Positions 7,880 to 17,081 of a DNA stretch of 38,346 nt are shown piece after piece; the stretch's first letter is position 1; the number at the start of each line of letters is the position of its first letter. This stretch comes from Candidatus Poribacteria bacterium (lineage in GTDB: Bacteria > Poribacteria > WGA-4E > WGA-3G): assembly GCA_021295715.1 (NCBI GenBank), contig JAGWBV010000055.1, positions 1 through 38,346 on the forward strand, in the 5' to 3' direction. The translations under genes and the position numbers were made by a program. A model generated the notes under the pieces. It had not been told where the DNA came from. It saw only the letters and a program-made list of their open reading frames with translations, and searched no databases.

Positions 7880-8740
7880 CTACCGTTGCCGGATGAACTT
7901 TTGAAGACGTGCATCCGCTTGAACTTCGCCGACATAGATATCGCCGTGCGAATCCAACCAGATACCGTGTGGACATGCCATAAATTCACCGGGGACGCTA
8001 CTGCCGCGTTCACTACCCCATCGAGACACAACCTCGCCATCCAGCGTCATAATTGTAATACGTTGATCCAGCTCAGCGATATAGACGAGTTCGTCCTCGC
8101 CAATATAGATTGTGTCTGGATGTGCCAGATCTCCCCATTCTTCAATGTACTCACCATCAAGGGTAAAGAACTGGATACGATTGTTTTCTCTATCGGCGAC
8201 CATGAGTCTATTGCGTGGGTCAACTCTCACACAATGCGGGAGATCGAACTCACTCGGACCTGTGCCGGGTTGTCCCCACGATTTAATTAGTTCACCATTA
8301 GGTGAGTATTTGTGGACGCGGGCGTTGCCGTAACCGTCGGTGATATACATTTCACCATCGGGTCCGATTGCCAAATCCGTCGGCTTATTGAAGGGTTCGC
8401 CTTCCGCGCCGGGGACATCTGGTGTGCCGAGCGTCATCAGGAGCTCGCCGTCCGTAGTGAACTTCCGCATAACGTGCGTGTCACGTTCCGTGCAATAGAT
8501 ATTATCGTCGGCATCAATGAAAATCCCGTGAGCGTCCTTGAGAATGTCATCGCCCCATGAATCAAGGAAGTTGCCATCCCGATCGAAGATGACCATCGGA
8601 TGTTCGCTGCGACTGTAAACATAGATGCGGTCCTGTGAATCGACAGCAACAGCCGGAACCCAACCAAATTCCCAACCCTCTGGAAGTGTCCACCAATTCT
8701 CTTGCACAGTATATTGATGTGTGCCTTGTCCAAAAACCAT
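7880..8740 (-). CDS. NHL-repeat beta-propeller protein
   Basis: A 286-residue protein built from about six NHL-type repeats. Examples are [72 protein letters not shown] and [16 protein letters not shown], each followed by a GEL/GNF...WG strand, as in six-bladed propellers. There is no signal peptide with the start chosen at 8740, which has the RBS GGGAG eight bases upstream. The relatives I recognise are annotated as NHL proteins or compared to the lyase domain of peptidyl-glycine amidating enzyme; function is unproven. It has its own promoter (see 8776-8804). Confidence 0.85.
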   Translation of the reverse strand: MVFGQGTHQYTVQENWWTLPEGWEFGWVPAVAVDSQDRIYVYSRSEHPMVIFDRDGNFLDSWGDDILKDAHGIFIDADDNIYCTERDTHVMRKFTTDGELLMTLGTPDVPGAEGEPFNKPTDLAIGPDGEMYITDGYGNARVHKYSPNGELIKSWGQPGTGPSEFDLPHCVRVDPRNRLMVADRENNRIQFFTLDGEYIEEWGDLAHPDTIYIGEDELVYIAELDQRITIMTLDGEVVSRWGSERGSSVPGEFMACPHGIWLDSHGDIYVGEVQADARLQKFIRQR

Positions 8741-8775
8741 AGATTTTCTCCCTACTCCAAAATGAATTGACATCT

Positions 8776-8804
8776 ATTTTAGCAAGTTCATCGCGATTTC
8801 TCAA
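8776..8804 (-). promoter_or_regulatory. sigma-70-type promoter for the NHL-repeat gene
   Basis: On the minus strand TTGAGA (8804-8799) is separated by 17 bases from TAAAAT (8781-8776). This lies 36 bases ahead of the chosen start codon. Confidence 0.55.
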
Positions 8805-8855
8805 GGATTTTAATTGTTCCTTGCGGTTCGGTGAGCCGTATTGGGTGAATAACGT

Positions 8856-11800
8856 TCATTTGACAAGAATCTCATTGAAAAGCGCACGGGTCGTCTCTGT
8901 CCATTTTCCGTAATCCTGTAAAAACGCTTCTGCAGCGGGTTTATCATTATCTCCCGTGTATCCGAGACGGCGTGCTAACTGTCCGAGTTCCGCACGATTT
9001 TTAGGAAGGGCATCCAATGCTCGGTCATGGACAATCCGTAAGGCATTTTCAACACGCCTCAGGAATTGATACGCCTCCGTTAATCCATCGCGCTGTCCCT
9101 CTGTCAGCACTCCAATTTTGTGCAATCTTTCAATCGCGAGGGGTGTGTTTTGCACACGCACAGAAGTTTCTCCACCGCCGTGTACCAATTGAAGCGTTTG
9201 AACAACAAATTCTATATCCACAAGTCCGCCGTATCCTGACTTGACGTTAACTACGGATGTCTGGGCTTTGCCGCCCCTTCTCCGCCGGGTGGAGGTCCTT
9301 CGAGTTGCTTGTGCTTCTTTTCGTTGGCGCGTATGCACAATCTCGGCGATTTCCTCAGAGGTCAGGGCATCCGCATAACAGAAGGCGTGGGCGATTTCCA
9401 AAAATCGGTTTCCGAGGTGTTCTATGTCTCCCGCGACGACACGTGCACGTGTCAACGCCTGACGTTCCCATACCTCTGCGGTGTTATCGTAATAGTTCTG
9501 GTATCCTGCCAACGGCAGCGCAATCGCACCGCCTTTCCCGTGCGGACGGAGCCGCAGATCTACCTCATAGATACTCACACCGTTTCCAGCAAGTCGGTTT
9601 ACTAACTCCAAACCGATCGCTGAGAAGTATTCCACATTCGGCATACCTTTTGTCGTCTCACCCTCTGCTGAATAGACGTACATAACGTCTAAGTCTGAGC
9701 TGAAGTTCAATTCACGTCCGCCAAATTTACCCATCGCAATGATCGCGAACGTTACCGGTGTTCCATCGGAAGCGAGTGGCGTGCCGTGTGCCTCGCAGAG
9801 TTCCGCCTCAATTTCTGGATAAATCGCCTGTAAGGTGGCTTCAGCTAAATCGGAGAGTTCTTGCGTTGTATCCGGTAATGTCGCATTCCCGAGAATGTTC
9901 CGCAATGCGATACGCCAAATCTCGTCATTCTTATACCGCCGCAGCAGAGGCAGCATTCTGCCTTCAGATGCCTGCGCCACCACCTCCAACGCCTCCGTTT
10001 GTTTCTCAGCAAGCGTCTTGGAGCGTTCTATCAGCGTCGGGACCGTCAGTAAATCAAAGAGTTCAGGACTCGCGATGAGCATGTCTGCGAGATATAAACT
10101 TGAGCCACAGACACGAGTCAGGGCTTCAAGTGTTGAAGGTTTTTCAGCGAACATCGTGTAGTAGCTGCTTCGCGCACCCACTTTATCTGTAAATGCCGAG
10201 AGGTAACGAAGTGCCATGTCCGGATTCGGGGCGTCACGCAGAACGTTTAGGAGCGTCGGCGCGAGTTTAAAGAAGGTGCGCCGCACATTTGGTGAGAATT
10301 GAATACCATCCCCGCCGTTTGCGAGTTGCCTTAAGAGACGCTGTGCATTTCGGACGTTTTCAAAGCGGAACGTGCTCAAGAAATTTTCTAATTGTTGCGG
10401 ATCCTCTTCGGAGAGTAGGATGGCGATGTCAAGTCCATCTTCGGACTGGATCGAAGTCGCAGTGATCTTCTTAAAAATGGTGCGCACCTGTTCGGTGTGA
10501 GCGTGGTAGTCTTCTCGAAACACTTCCAAGGCATCCGTTTCTGTCGTGTGCTGATACCCCAGACGCCGGGCGAGTTCCCGTTCCTCCGTTTCTTTCTCTG
10601 GAATGAGGTAACGCTGCTGATCCGCCTCAATTTGGATGCAGTTCTCAACAGTGCGTAAAAACCTGTAGGCCGCCATAAGCGCGTCCGCATCCTCCGCGCT
10701 GAGGAGTGTGCTCTCTTTTAACGCCGCAAGCACTTCTAAGGTATTGTGCGAACACAATGATTTTCGCTTGGCACCGTGAATCATCTGAAGACACTGAACG
10801 GTGAATTCAATATCACGAATAGCACCCGGACCGAGTTTTACGTGTTTCTCAAGATTCGCACCCTCATTGACGAGTCGCTCCTCTATTCTCGCTTTAGTGC
10901 GTCGGATGTCTGCCTTAATCTCGGTAAGCGTTACGCCATCTAAGTAACGTTGATAGACAAACGGCTGAATCATGCGAATGAACTCGTCGCCAAAAGCCAT
11001 ATCACCAGCGACAGGACGCGCTTTAATTAAAGCTTGACGTTCCCACAGGTCGCCCCACCCTTCATAGTAACTTTCGTAACTCTCCATCGAACGTATGATA
11101 ACACCTGCGCTACTTTCCGGGCGCAAGCGGATGTCAACACGAAACACATAACCCTCTGGGGTTATCTCACTCATCGCCTTGATGATAAATTCACAGAAGC
11201 GTGAGAAGTACTCGCTGTTATCATTTCCCATATCGGTCCGCGCATCATCTGAATACACGAAGATAAGGTCAATGTCGGAGCTGAAATTGAGTTCATAGCC
11301 ACCTAATTTTCCCATCCCGATGATAGCGAAACGACACGGCGCGGTGCCTTCTTCATTGAGGGGTGTCCCGAACTTCGGTTTCATAATCTGGTCACGCCCG
11401 ATCTCGTAGCCGTGTTGCAGTGCGGCTTCAGCCAAATTGCTTAACTCTAACGTCGTTGTTTCGACATCTGCCACCTTCAGCAGATCGCGCAGTCCGATAC
11501 GGAGCGTTTCCCGTCGTTTATATCGACGCAAGATACGGAGTTTCTGTTCTACCGAAGCGAACCGTGAGATAGATTGTTCAAGCTCCTGATACATTACCTC
11601 GGAAGTCTTCTGTGTCTCCATCACATTCGGGTCAATGATGTCATAGAAATATTCAGGCGTGCGAATTAGAATCTCAGACAAATAGGTGGACGCACCGAAA
11701 GTTAAGATGACAGGACGTATGAAATGCGGGGCATCTCGCAGCAGATCATAGAGCGATTTGCGATTAAACGAGGCCTCTGCAAAGCGCGAAAAACGATTTA

Positions 11801-12023
11801 AAGCGGCTTCAGGGTTGGGTGAGTCTATAGAGGCTTTCAACAAGGGGATGACGAGGTCCGCAAAGCATGCTTGGATGTCTGCGTCGTCAGTGGTGAGTTC
11901 TTGGAGACTTCGGAGTATAGATTCGCTATCTACGCTACTGGCTCTATCGGCAGCATTGGATAAAATCCGAGGAATTTCTTCTCTCTGACGTTGTGGGAGC
12001 GACAAATCTATATGGTTCATCAT
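8856..12023 (-). CDS. glnE: bifunctional glutamine synthetase adenylyltransferase/deadenylase
   Basis: GlnE adds AMP to glutamine synthetase when nitrogen is plentiful and removes it when nitrogen is short, normally under PII control. The protein has 1055 residues (a few more than typical) and two nucleotidyltransferase domains. The N-terminal one (deadenylase) has GMGKLGGYELNFSSDIDLIF near residue 240. The C-terminal one (adenylyltransferase) has MGKFGGRELNFSSDLDVMYV near residue 765. Each is followed by an RLRP motif and a helical GlnD/UR-type domain. A basic insert, ATRRTSTRRRRGGKAQ near residue 920, interrupts the second helical region. Tandem ATGs at 12023 and 12020 follow a strong RBS (AGGAGGAG); 12023 is kept. 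With gdh it makes this a nitrogen-assimilation neighbourhood. Confidence 0.97.
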   Translation of the reverse strand: MMNHIDLSLPQRQREEIPRILSNAADRASSVDSESILRSLQELTTDDADIQACFADLVIPLLKASIDSPNPEAALNRFSRFAEASFNRKSLYDLLRDAPHFIRPVILTFGASTYLSEILIRTPEYFYDIIDPNVMETQKTSEVMYQELEQSISRFASVEQKLRILRRYKRRETLRIGLRDLLKVADVETTTLELSNLAEAALQHGYEIGRDQIMKPKFGTPLNEEGTAPCRFAIIGMGKLGGYELNFSSDIDLIFVYSDDARTDMGNDNSEYFSRFCEFIIKAMSEITPEGYVFRVDIRLRPESSAGVIIRSMESYESYYEGWGDLWERQALIKARPVAGDMAFGDEFIRMIQPFVYQRYLDGVTLTEIKADIRRTKARIEERLVNEGANLEKHVKLGPGAIRDIEFTVQCLQMIHGAKRKSLCSHNTLEVLAALKESTLLSAEDADALMAAYRFLRTVENCIQIEADQQRYLIPEKETEERELARRLGYQHTTETDALEVFREDYHAHTEQVRTIFKKITATSIQSEDGLDIAILLSEEDPQQLENFLSTFRFENVRNAQRLLRQLANGGDGIQFSPNVRRTFFKLAPTLLNVLRDAPNPDMALRYLSAFTDKVGARSSYYTMFAEKPSTLEALTRVCGSSLYLADMLIASPELFDLLTVPTLIERSKTLAEKQTEALEVVAQASEGRMLPLLRRYKNDEIWRIALRNILGNATLPDTTQELSDLAEATLQAIYPEIEAELCEAHGTPLASDGTPVTFAIIAMGKFGGRELNFSSDLDVMYVYSAEGETTKGMPNVEYFSAIGLELVNRLAGNGVSIYEVDLRLRPHGKGGAIALPLAGYQNYYDNTAEVWERQALTRARVVAGDIEHLGNRFLEIAHAFCYADALTSEEIAEIVHTRQRKEAQATRRTSTRRRRGGKAQTSVVNVKSGYGGLVDIEFVVQTLQLVHGGGETSVRVQNTPLAIERLHKIGVLTEGQRDGLTEAYQFLRRVENALRIVHDRALDALPKNRAELGQLARRLGYTGDNDKPAAEAFLQDYGKWTETTRALFNEILVK

Positions 12024-12056
12024 TTTCTCCTCCTATGCCACGCTACGATTAATCTT

Positions 12057-12086
12057 ATTTTAGCACATTTTTTGCCCGCATTGCAA
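12057..12086 (-). promoter_or_regulatory. probable promoter for glnE
   Basis: Minus strand TTGCAA (12086-12081), 18-base spacer, TAAAAT (12062-12057), 33 bases ahead of the glnE start. The -35 match is partial. Confidence 0.4.
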
Positions 12087-12109
12087 CCCAATTCTCCAAA
12101 CATTAGGGC

Positions 12110-12260
12110 ATTCAGTTCTCCTGTAGGAGGGAATTCCGATTCCCGACAATATTCGCTATCGGCGAAGAGGCGATCGGCAATCAGTAAAGAGGTTTTCGTT
12201 TAATGACACCCTCTTGCTGACCGCCGATTGCTGATTGCTGACTGCCGATAGTTGACTACT
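12110..12260. repeat. intergenic direct and inverted repeats
   Basis: The gap between glnE and the isomerase gene has a small palindrome, CTCCTGTAGGAG near 12118. It also has several degenerate copies of a CTGATTGCTGACTGCCGAT-like unit near 12220-12250, and an imperfect inverted counterpart near 12170-12190 (ATCGGCAATCAGTAAAGAG). The rest of the gap holds no gene I can support. Confidence 0.45.
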
Positions 12261-12345
12261 ACCTAAAATCCTGCTTGCTATTAACACCTGTCTATGCTAC
12301 TATTATGCCAGACAATTCGTTTTGTATTTCAAAGGAGACACACCT

Positions 12346-13218
12346 ATGTTTAAACTCGGCGTTATTAACGACGAAGTTTCGCAAGACTTCGCCACCGTTG
12401 TCAATTTTGTAAAAGAATTCAACCTACACTCCATCGAAATTCGCTCTGTCTGGGACAAACTCCCGCACGAACTCACCGACACCGACATCGACGAGATGAA
12501 ACGCTTGCTTGACGGCACGGACATCGAAATTATTGGGGTCGCATCTCCGTTCTTTAAATGCGATATGGACAATACCGCAGAACGCAAAGAACATCTCGAT
12601 ATACTCAAAGGGTCCATCCAGACCGCAAAGGCGTTTGATGCCAATCTCATCCGCACTTTCGTTTTCTGGGACACCGGTGAAACCGAGGAGCGATGGGATG
12701 AAATTATCGCCTCCTACGATGAGCCGCGCAAAATGATAGACGGTGAAGGGATCGTCCTTGGCATGGAAAACGAATCCACCACCTCGCTCCGAACCGCTAA
12801 ACTCACGGCGAAATTTATTGAGCAGATTGATGCTCCAAATATCCGCGGTATCTGGGATCCTGCGAATGAAGCACACGCAAAGGGGGGCGAAACCCCGTAT
12901 CCCGATGCCTACAACCGCATGAAATCGACAATGATCCACGCACACCTCAAAGACGCGGGTCCGAACCCCGATACCGGTGAAATCGAATCCGTTCCCGTTG
13001 GCGATGGTATCATTGACTGGCAAGGGCAGCTGCAAGCCCTCATCGACGACGGCTACGAAGGGCATCTTACCCTTGAAACGCATTGGCGACCTTCACTTAA
13101 AATTGATGAAGCCATCCTCAACCGTCCAGCAGGGCACGCATTCTCTGAAGCCGGTGAGGAAGCCTCACGCATCTGTATCGAAAACTTACTGGCGATGATT
13201 GAGAACTTGAAGCAATAG
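12346..13218 (+). CDS. sugar phosphate isomerase/epimerase-type TIM-barrel protein
   Basis: A 290-residue AP-endonuclease-2/xylose-isomerase-like TIM barrel. The start at 12346 has an ideal RBS (AAAGGAGA, 12331-12338); an upstream in-frame codon at 12322 is not needed. Features of the fold are the N-terminal KLGVINDEVSQDF, metal-ligand regions GMENES (residue ~145) and IWDPANEAHAKGG (~170), IHAHLKDA (~200), and GHLTLETHWRP near the end, where E, D, H and E would bind the divalent metal. Members isomerise or epimerise sugars, or dehydrate keto-inositols; the substrate is unknown. It is followed 10 bases later by an enolase-superfamily gene, so the two probably act in one sugar or sugar-acid catabolic route. 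Confidence 0.88.
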   Translation: MFKLGVINDEVSQDFATVVNFVKEFNLHSIEIRSVWDKLPHELTDTDIDEMKRLLDGTDIEIIGVASPFFKCDMDNTAERKEHLDILKGSIQTAKAFDANLIRTFVFWDTGETEERWDEIIASYDEPRKMIDGEGIVLGMENESTTSLRTAKLTAKFIEQIDAPNIRGIWDPANEAHAKGGETPYPDAYNRMKSTMIHAHLKDAGPNPDTGEIESVPVGDGIIDWQGQLQALIDDGYEGHLTLETHWRPSLKIDEAILNRPAGHAFSEAGEEASRICIENLLAMIENLKQ

Positions 13219-13228
13219 GCGAAATCTA

Positions 13229-14314
13229 ATGAGAATTAAAACAGTTCGCACAGCTCTTTACGACATCCCACCTGAAGTTGAACGCGTTGATGCCATTCAA
13301 ACTTTCGTCTCTATGGAATTTCCCTTCATCGAGATTGAAGACGCAGATGGCGTTGTAGGCACCGGATTCTCTTACACTATCGGTAAGGGCGGGGAAGCGA
13401 TTAAGCAGACGATGGATGCTTACCTCACGCCTATTCTCCTTGAAGAGGATGCTTCCAACATCGACAGGATTTGGAATCGGATGTGGATGGAGACACACTG
13501 GGTTGGCAGAGGTGGTATCGTCGGTTTAGGTATGGCAGCGGTAGACATCGCCCTCTGGGATCTCATGGCAAAGCGTGCAGGAGTGCCGCTCTACCAACTC
13601 CTCGGTGGGGCAAGATCCGCTGTCCCCGTTTACAATACAGATGGTGGCTGGCTACACCTTTCCGAGGAGGAACTCGTTAAGCAATCCGTGGAATTTGTAG
13701 AGCAAGGCTTCAAAGGTATCAAGATTAAGGTCGGGCGAGACAGTCTCTATGAAGATGTCGCACGCATCTTCGCTGTCAGAAAGGCAATCGGTCAGGAACC
13801 CTATCTCATGATTGATGCCAACATGAAGTGGAACGCCCGCGAAGCCATTCAACTCGCGTGTCGTGTCGAGGAAGCAGACCTTTTCTGGTTTGAGGAACCG
13901 ATCGAGGCAGACGATGTGGCCAGTCATGTGACACTCCGCGAGAAAACCACTATCCCGATCGCTGTTGGTGAGACGATTTATAATAAATACGTCTTTAAGG
14001 AATACATCGCACAAGGTGCGGCGGATATCCTACAAGCTGACGCTGTTCGCGTCGGTGGTATCTCTGAATGGATGAAAGTTGCACATATGGCGGAATGCTT
14101 CGGTCTTTCCGTCTCACCTCACTTTTTAATGGATTTGCACGTTCATCTCTCTGCTGCTGTGCCGCATTCGCTTTTTGTTGAATATATCCCTTCGCTTGAC
14201 CCGGTTCTTGATGATACCTTGACACTCAGGAACGGACATTTTTCACCGCCTGATCGTCCGGGACACGGCATTCTGTTCAATAAAGAGAAACTCGCACCTT
14301 ATCAAATATTTTAA
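13229..14314 (+). CDS. mandelate racemase/muconate lactonizing enzyme family protein (enolase superfamily)
   Basis: Members abstract the proton alpha to a carboxylate in acid sugars or other carboxylates, then eliminate, racemise or cyclise. Of the superfamily motifs, IKIKV supplies the KxK lysine near residue 165, MIDANMKWN the first metal ligand near 195, WFEEP the second and VGET the third, and SPHFLMDLHVHL the His region near 300. The capping domain at residues 1-120 and barrel are complete at 361 residues. The His with KxK layout fits the mandelate-racemase subgroup (sugar-acid dehydratases), but the substrate cannot be assigned. It is coupled to the isomerase-like gene upstream and followed by a repeat-filled gap. 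Confidence 0.92.
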   Translation: MRIKTVRTALYDIPPEVERVDAIQTFVSMEFPFIEIEDADGVVGTGFSYTIGKGGEAIKQTMDAYLTPILLEEDASNIDRIWNRMWMETHWVGRGGIVGLGMAAVDIALWDLMAKRAGVPLYQLLGGARSAVPVYNTDGGWLHLSEEELVKQSVEFVEQGFKGIKIKVGRDSLYEDVARIFAVRKAIGQEPYLMIDANMKWNAREAIQLACRVEEADLFWFEEPIEADDVASHVTLREKTTIPIAVGETIYNKYVFKEYIAQGAADILQADAVRVGGISEWMKVAHMAECFGLSVSPHFLMDLHVHLSAAVPHSLFVEYIPSLDPVLDDTLTLRNGHFSPPDRPGHGILFNKEKLAPYQIF

Positions 14315-14337
14315 TGTTACCTTGCGGATTTTTAATG

Positions 14338-14432
14338 TTACCTTGCGGAGTAATGGAGTGAGTTTCCTATTTAACGTGCTTTTCTCCTATCCGCCCTCCA
14401 CTCCGTTACGGGCTTACGGTTTGGCTTTACCT
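14338..14432 (+). repeat. dispersed repeat, copy A
   Basis: TTACCTTGCGGAGTAATG (from 14338) and ATCCGCCCTCCACT...GTTACGGGCTTACG (from 14389) match the 28.15-28.26 kb intergenic region in the same order and orientation, with variable sequence in between. Just before it the 18-mer TTAATGTTACCTTGCGGA occurs twice, at 14311-14328 and 14332-14349; the first copy overlaps the stop codon of the enolase-superfamily gene. Confidence 0.7.
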
Positions 14433-14444
14433 TTAATTCTGCGC

Positions 14445-14664
14445 CCGAAGATAGCAGCCTGCAACACCGGCGCAGGCAGATATGAGTAGAACCCGTTGAG
14501 AAACCGATCACCTAATTTAACGCTTTGCGAATAATTAAAATATGATTAGAATTTATCAATTCTTAGCCGAAGACAGTAGCCTGCAACACCGGCGCAGGCG
14601 GATATAAGTAGAACCCGTTGAAAAACCAATCACCTAATTTAACGCTTTGCGAATAATTAAAAAT
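14445..14664 (+). repeat. tandem duplication (period 122) of hairpin plus gene leader
   Basis: About 95 bases from near 14445 recur at 14567-14663 with a few differences. Each copy has the hairpin GCCTGC...GCAGGC (first copy 14457-14477), then TAGAACCCGTTGA, CACCTAATTTAACGCTTTGCG and AATAATTAAAA with an ATG. The second copy runs into the start codon of the SDR gene (14665); the first ends in an ATG that opens no real gene. The hairpin part matches the third copy near 28270. Confidence 0.85.
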
Positions 14665-15375
14665 ATGAAACTTGAAAACCGTATCGCTATTATTACAGGC
14701 GGCGGGCGCGGGATCGGTCGTTCGACTGCCTTGGCGTTTGCCAAAGAAGGCGCAGACATTGTGCTCGCTGCACGGACAGATACTGAGATAACCGCTGTCG
14801 CCGAAGAGGTGACGCAGCTCGGCAGACAGGCACTCGCCATCAAAACCGATATCCAACTGAAAACGGATGTTGATGCCATGGTTGCCCAAACGCTTGACAC
14901 CTTCGGTAAGGTGGACATCCTTGTCAATAACGCAGGTATCGCAATCCACAACCCAATTCCGAAGATCCGAGAAGAAGATTGGGACCTGACAATGGCAGTC
15001 AATCTCAAGGGCGTGTTCCTCGGCACACAAGCCGTTTTCAGCCACATGTGTGAGCAGAAATACGGACACATTGTCAATGTCTCCTCGGTCTCCGGTAAAT
15101 TTGGACACGTCAACGGCGGTGCGTATTGCGCCTCTAAATTCGCTGTTGTCGGTTTCACCGAGACAACGAACAACGAAGGGAGGTCACACGGTGTAAAAGC
15201 ATCGGTTGTCTGTCCGGGTCCTGTGGATACCAAGATGCGCCGCGATAACCATCCGGACGATGTGATTGAGCATCTTACACTTCCAGAAGATGTCGCGGAT
15301 CTCATCCTATTTCTGGTGACACAGCCCCCTCGCGCGCACACGCTTGAAACCGTCATCCGAACGCCCTTGATGTGA
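14665..15375 (+). CDS. short-chain dehydrogenase/reductase (SDR)
   Basis: A 236-residue classical SDR, an NAD(P)-dependent oxidoreductase of alcohols or ketones. It has the nucleotide-binding TGGGRGIG at residue ~11, NNAG at ~88, the catalytic Ser in NVSSVSGK (~140) and YCASK (~155), with PGPVDTKM further on. The start at ATG 14665 puts the protein at the usual length; it has no obvious Shine-Dalgarno sequence. The FabG-like glycine motif and the overall size are standard, but the substrate is unknown. Its leader is tandemly duplicated upstream. Confidence 0.92.
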   Translation: MKLENRIAIITGGGRGIGRSTALAFAKEGADIVLAARTDTEITAVAEEVTQLGRQALAIKTDIQLKTDVDAMVAQTLDTFGKVDILVNNAGIAIHNPIPKIREEDWDLTMAVNLKGVFLGTQAVFSHMCEQKYGHIVNVSSVSGKFGHVNGGAYCASKFAVVGFTETTNNEGRSHGVKASVVCPGPVDTKMRRDNHPDDVIEHLTLPEDVADLILFLVTQPPRAHTLETVIRTPLM

Positions 15376-15448
15376 ATTTTTGAGTTTTTGCCTCCCGCTC
15401 AAATCCGGTGCGGTTAGGTGAAAGACCCTACCCGGATTATGGACAGAA

Positions 15449-16210
15449 ATGCTTATTGACTCGCACGCACACATCCAACTCTCCCAATTTAATCGTGATC
15501 GTGACGCAGTGCTAAAACGCGCTCATGAAGCCTCAGTCTCCCATATTCTTGTCATAGGGTTTGACATGGAAACCAGCCTCGGTGCTGTGGAGTTGGCGGA
15601 GCAACACACGCGTATCTATGCCACCGTTGGGATGCATCCGCATGACGCAAAGGATCTGACCCCCGATGCCCTAAAGACTTTTCACGAACTCGCCGCACAT
15701 CCGAAGGTAATCGCACTCGGCGAAATGGGATTAGACTATTACCGCAACCTATCGCCGCGTCCCGTGCAAAAAGAGGCGTTTGAAAAACAGTTAGACCTTG
15801 CCGAAGAATTACAGATGCCGATTGTCATCCACAATCGCGATGCCTATATGGACATCCTCCCTATTTTAGAAGCACGCCAGGGAAGAATCCGAGGCGTGTT
15901 GCACTGCTTTACCGGCGATGTCGAATTAATGCACAGAAGTCTCGCTATCGGTTTTCACATCGGTATCGGAGGGATTGTAACGTATCCGAATGCCAAAGAT
16001 GTCCAAGCAGTCGCACAAGAAGTGCCATCAGATAAACTGCTCATAGAAACCGATTGCCCGTGGCTGACCCCGCAATTTCGACGCGGAAAGCGGAACGAAC
16101 CTGCTTATGTCCATGCCGTAGCAGAAAAGATTGCAGAGTTTCGCGGCACCTCTATAGAAACAATCGGCGAAACAACGACAAAGAATTTCCAAAAACTCTT
16201 TAGATGTTAG
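15449..16210 (+). CDS. tatD: TatD-family metal-dependent DNase/hydrolase
   Basis: A 253-residue amidohydrolase-fold protein; TatD enzymes are Mg-dependent 3'-5' exonucleases or deacylases acting in DNA repair and quality control. All metal-binding motifs are visible: SHAHIQL at residue ~5, GEMGLDYYR (Glu ~92), VIHNRD (~127), LHCFTG (~152) and ETDCPWLTP (~202). It starts 73 bases after the SDR gene. The family has several paralogues (TatD, YcfH, YjjV); this looks YcfH-like. Confidence 0.94.
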   Translation: MLIDSHAHIQLSQFNRDRDAVLKRAHEASVSHILVIGFDMETSLGAVELAEQHTRIYATVGMHPHDAKDLTPDALKTFHELAAHPKVIALGEMGLDYYRNLSPRPVQKEAFEKQLDLAEELQMPIVIHNRDAYMDILPILEARQGRIRGVLHCFTGDVELMHRSLAIGFHIGIGGIVTYPNAKDVQAVAQEVPSDKLLIETDCPWLTPQFRRGKRNEPAYVHAVAEKIAEFRGTSIETIGETTTKNFQKLFRC

Positions 16211-16246
16211 CGCGAAACTATAGTTTTCGCTTCTGGGAAAATTACC

Positions 16247-17071
16247 ATGAAACGAAATAACTGGTTATTGATTGCAAAGCACAAATTACGCAAACAGATT
16301 CCTACCCTTTGCGTATTCCTTTGTTGTCTTCCACTGACGACGCTTCTCGGTTGTGGTGCCATAAGTGCGGTAAAGGCTCCCTTTGAAATGGCAGGATTCA
16401 TGAAGGGTATGGTGACACAACTTAAGGAGCGGGAGGCGTTCTTGATAGAATCTGCGGAAAAACCTTTAACGGAAAGCCAGGGAGAACTCTTAACGCAACT
16501 TCTTGAAGAAAAGGCTGGTTTGGATACGGTTTTGTCGAGTCAACCGTATTTGACTTATCTGGAAGAGCAGATCGGCGCGGCTCATAAAGATTATCCGACC
16601 TATCTTGCCGCTGTTCCCACCACCGAACAGAAATTGACCCTCCTATTTACGTTTAAAGAGATTCTGCCGCCAGAGGCAACAGATGAGCAAATCCAAATCT
16701 CTATGAACTTCTATTTCCAATTCTGTGAACTGATCGTGAACGAACCGGACGTTGCCTACGAATCAGAGGAGATCGAGACATTCATAAAGATACACCTGAT
16801 TGATCCGTTAATGGATACGTATCCATCAAAAATGTCTACTTCCGATGCGCTTAAAGTAATGAAGATGGGTGCGGTGCCGACTGGCATGGCTGCATTGGAT
16901 ACAGAAGTACTTCGTAAAGTCTGGGTTAAGCATCTGGAAGTTTACGGTTCTCGGGAAGGGTTGCTACGCTGTGCTATCTCGACTCCGGACGAATTTGCCC
17001 TCATCCGATCGTTTTTTGAGGAGGCCGCCGCCCTTGAAACATGGATTCGGCTTCCACCCAAACAGGAGTGA
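16247..17071 (+). CDS. putative lipoprotein, unknown function
   Basis: A 274-residue protein with a lipoprotein signal: a basic N-terminus (MKRNNWLLIAKHKLRKQ), a hydrophobic core (TLCVFLCCLPLTTLL) and a lipobox ending LLGC at Cys36. The mature part is helical and acidic with no motif I recognise; it may lie on the periplasmic face of a membrane. The stop TGA at 17071 is 10 bases before the permease start, so the two may be co-transcribed. No homologous family is claimed. Confidence 0.75.
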   Translation: MKRNNWLLIAKHKLRKQIPTLCVFLCCLPLTTLLGCGAISAVKAPFEMAGFMKGMVTQLKEREAFLIESAEKPLTESQGELLTQLLEEKAGLDTVLSSQPYLTYLEEQIGAAHKDYPTYLAAVPTTEQKLTLLFTFKEILPPEATDEQIQISMNFYFQFCELIVNEPDVAYESEEIETFIKIHLIDPLMDTYPSKMSTSDALKVMKMGAVPTGMAALDTEVLRKVWVKHLEVYGSREGLLRCAISTPDEFALIRSFFEEAAALETWIRLPPKQE

Positions 17072-17081
17072 TTCCTGACCT

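Noticed and set aside
7825-8040. N-terminal extension of glutamate dehydrogenase
   Set aside because: The extra 72 codons overlap the NHL gene 3' end in another frame and do not fit the family; the ATG at 7824 gives the usual N-terminus.
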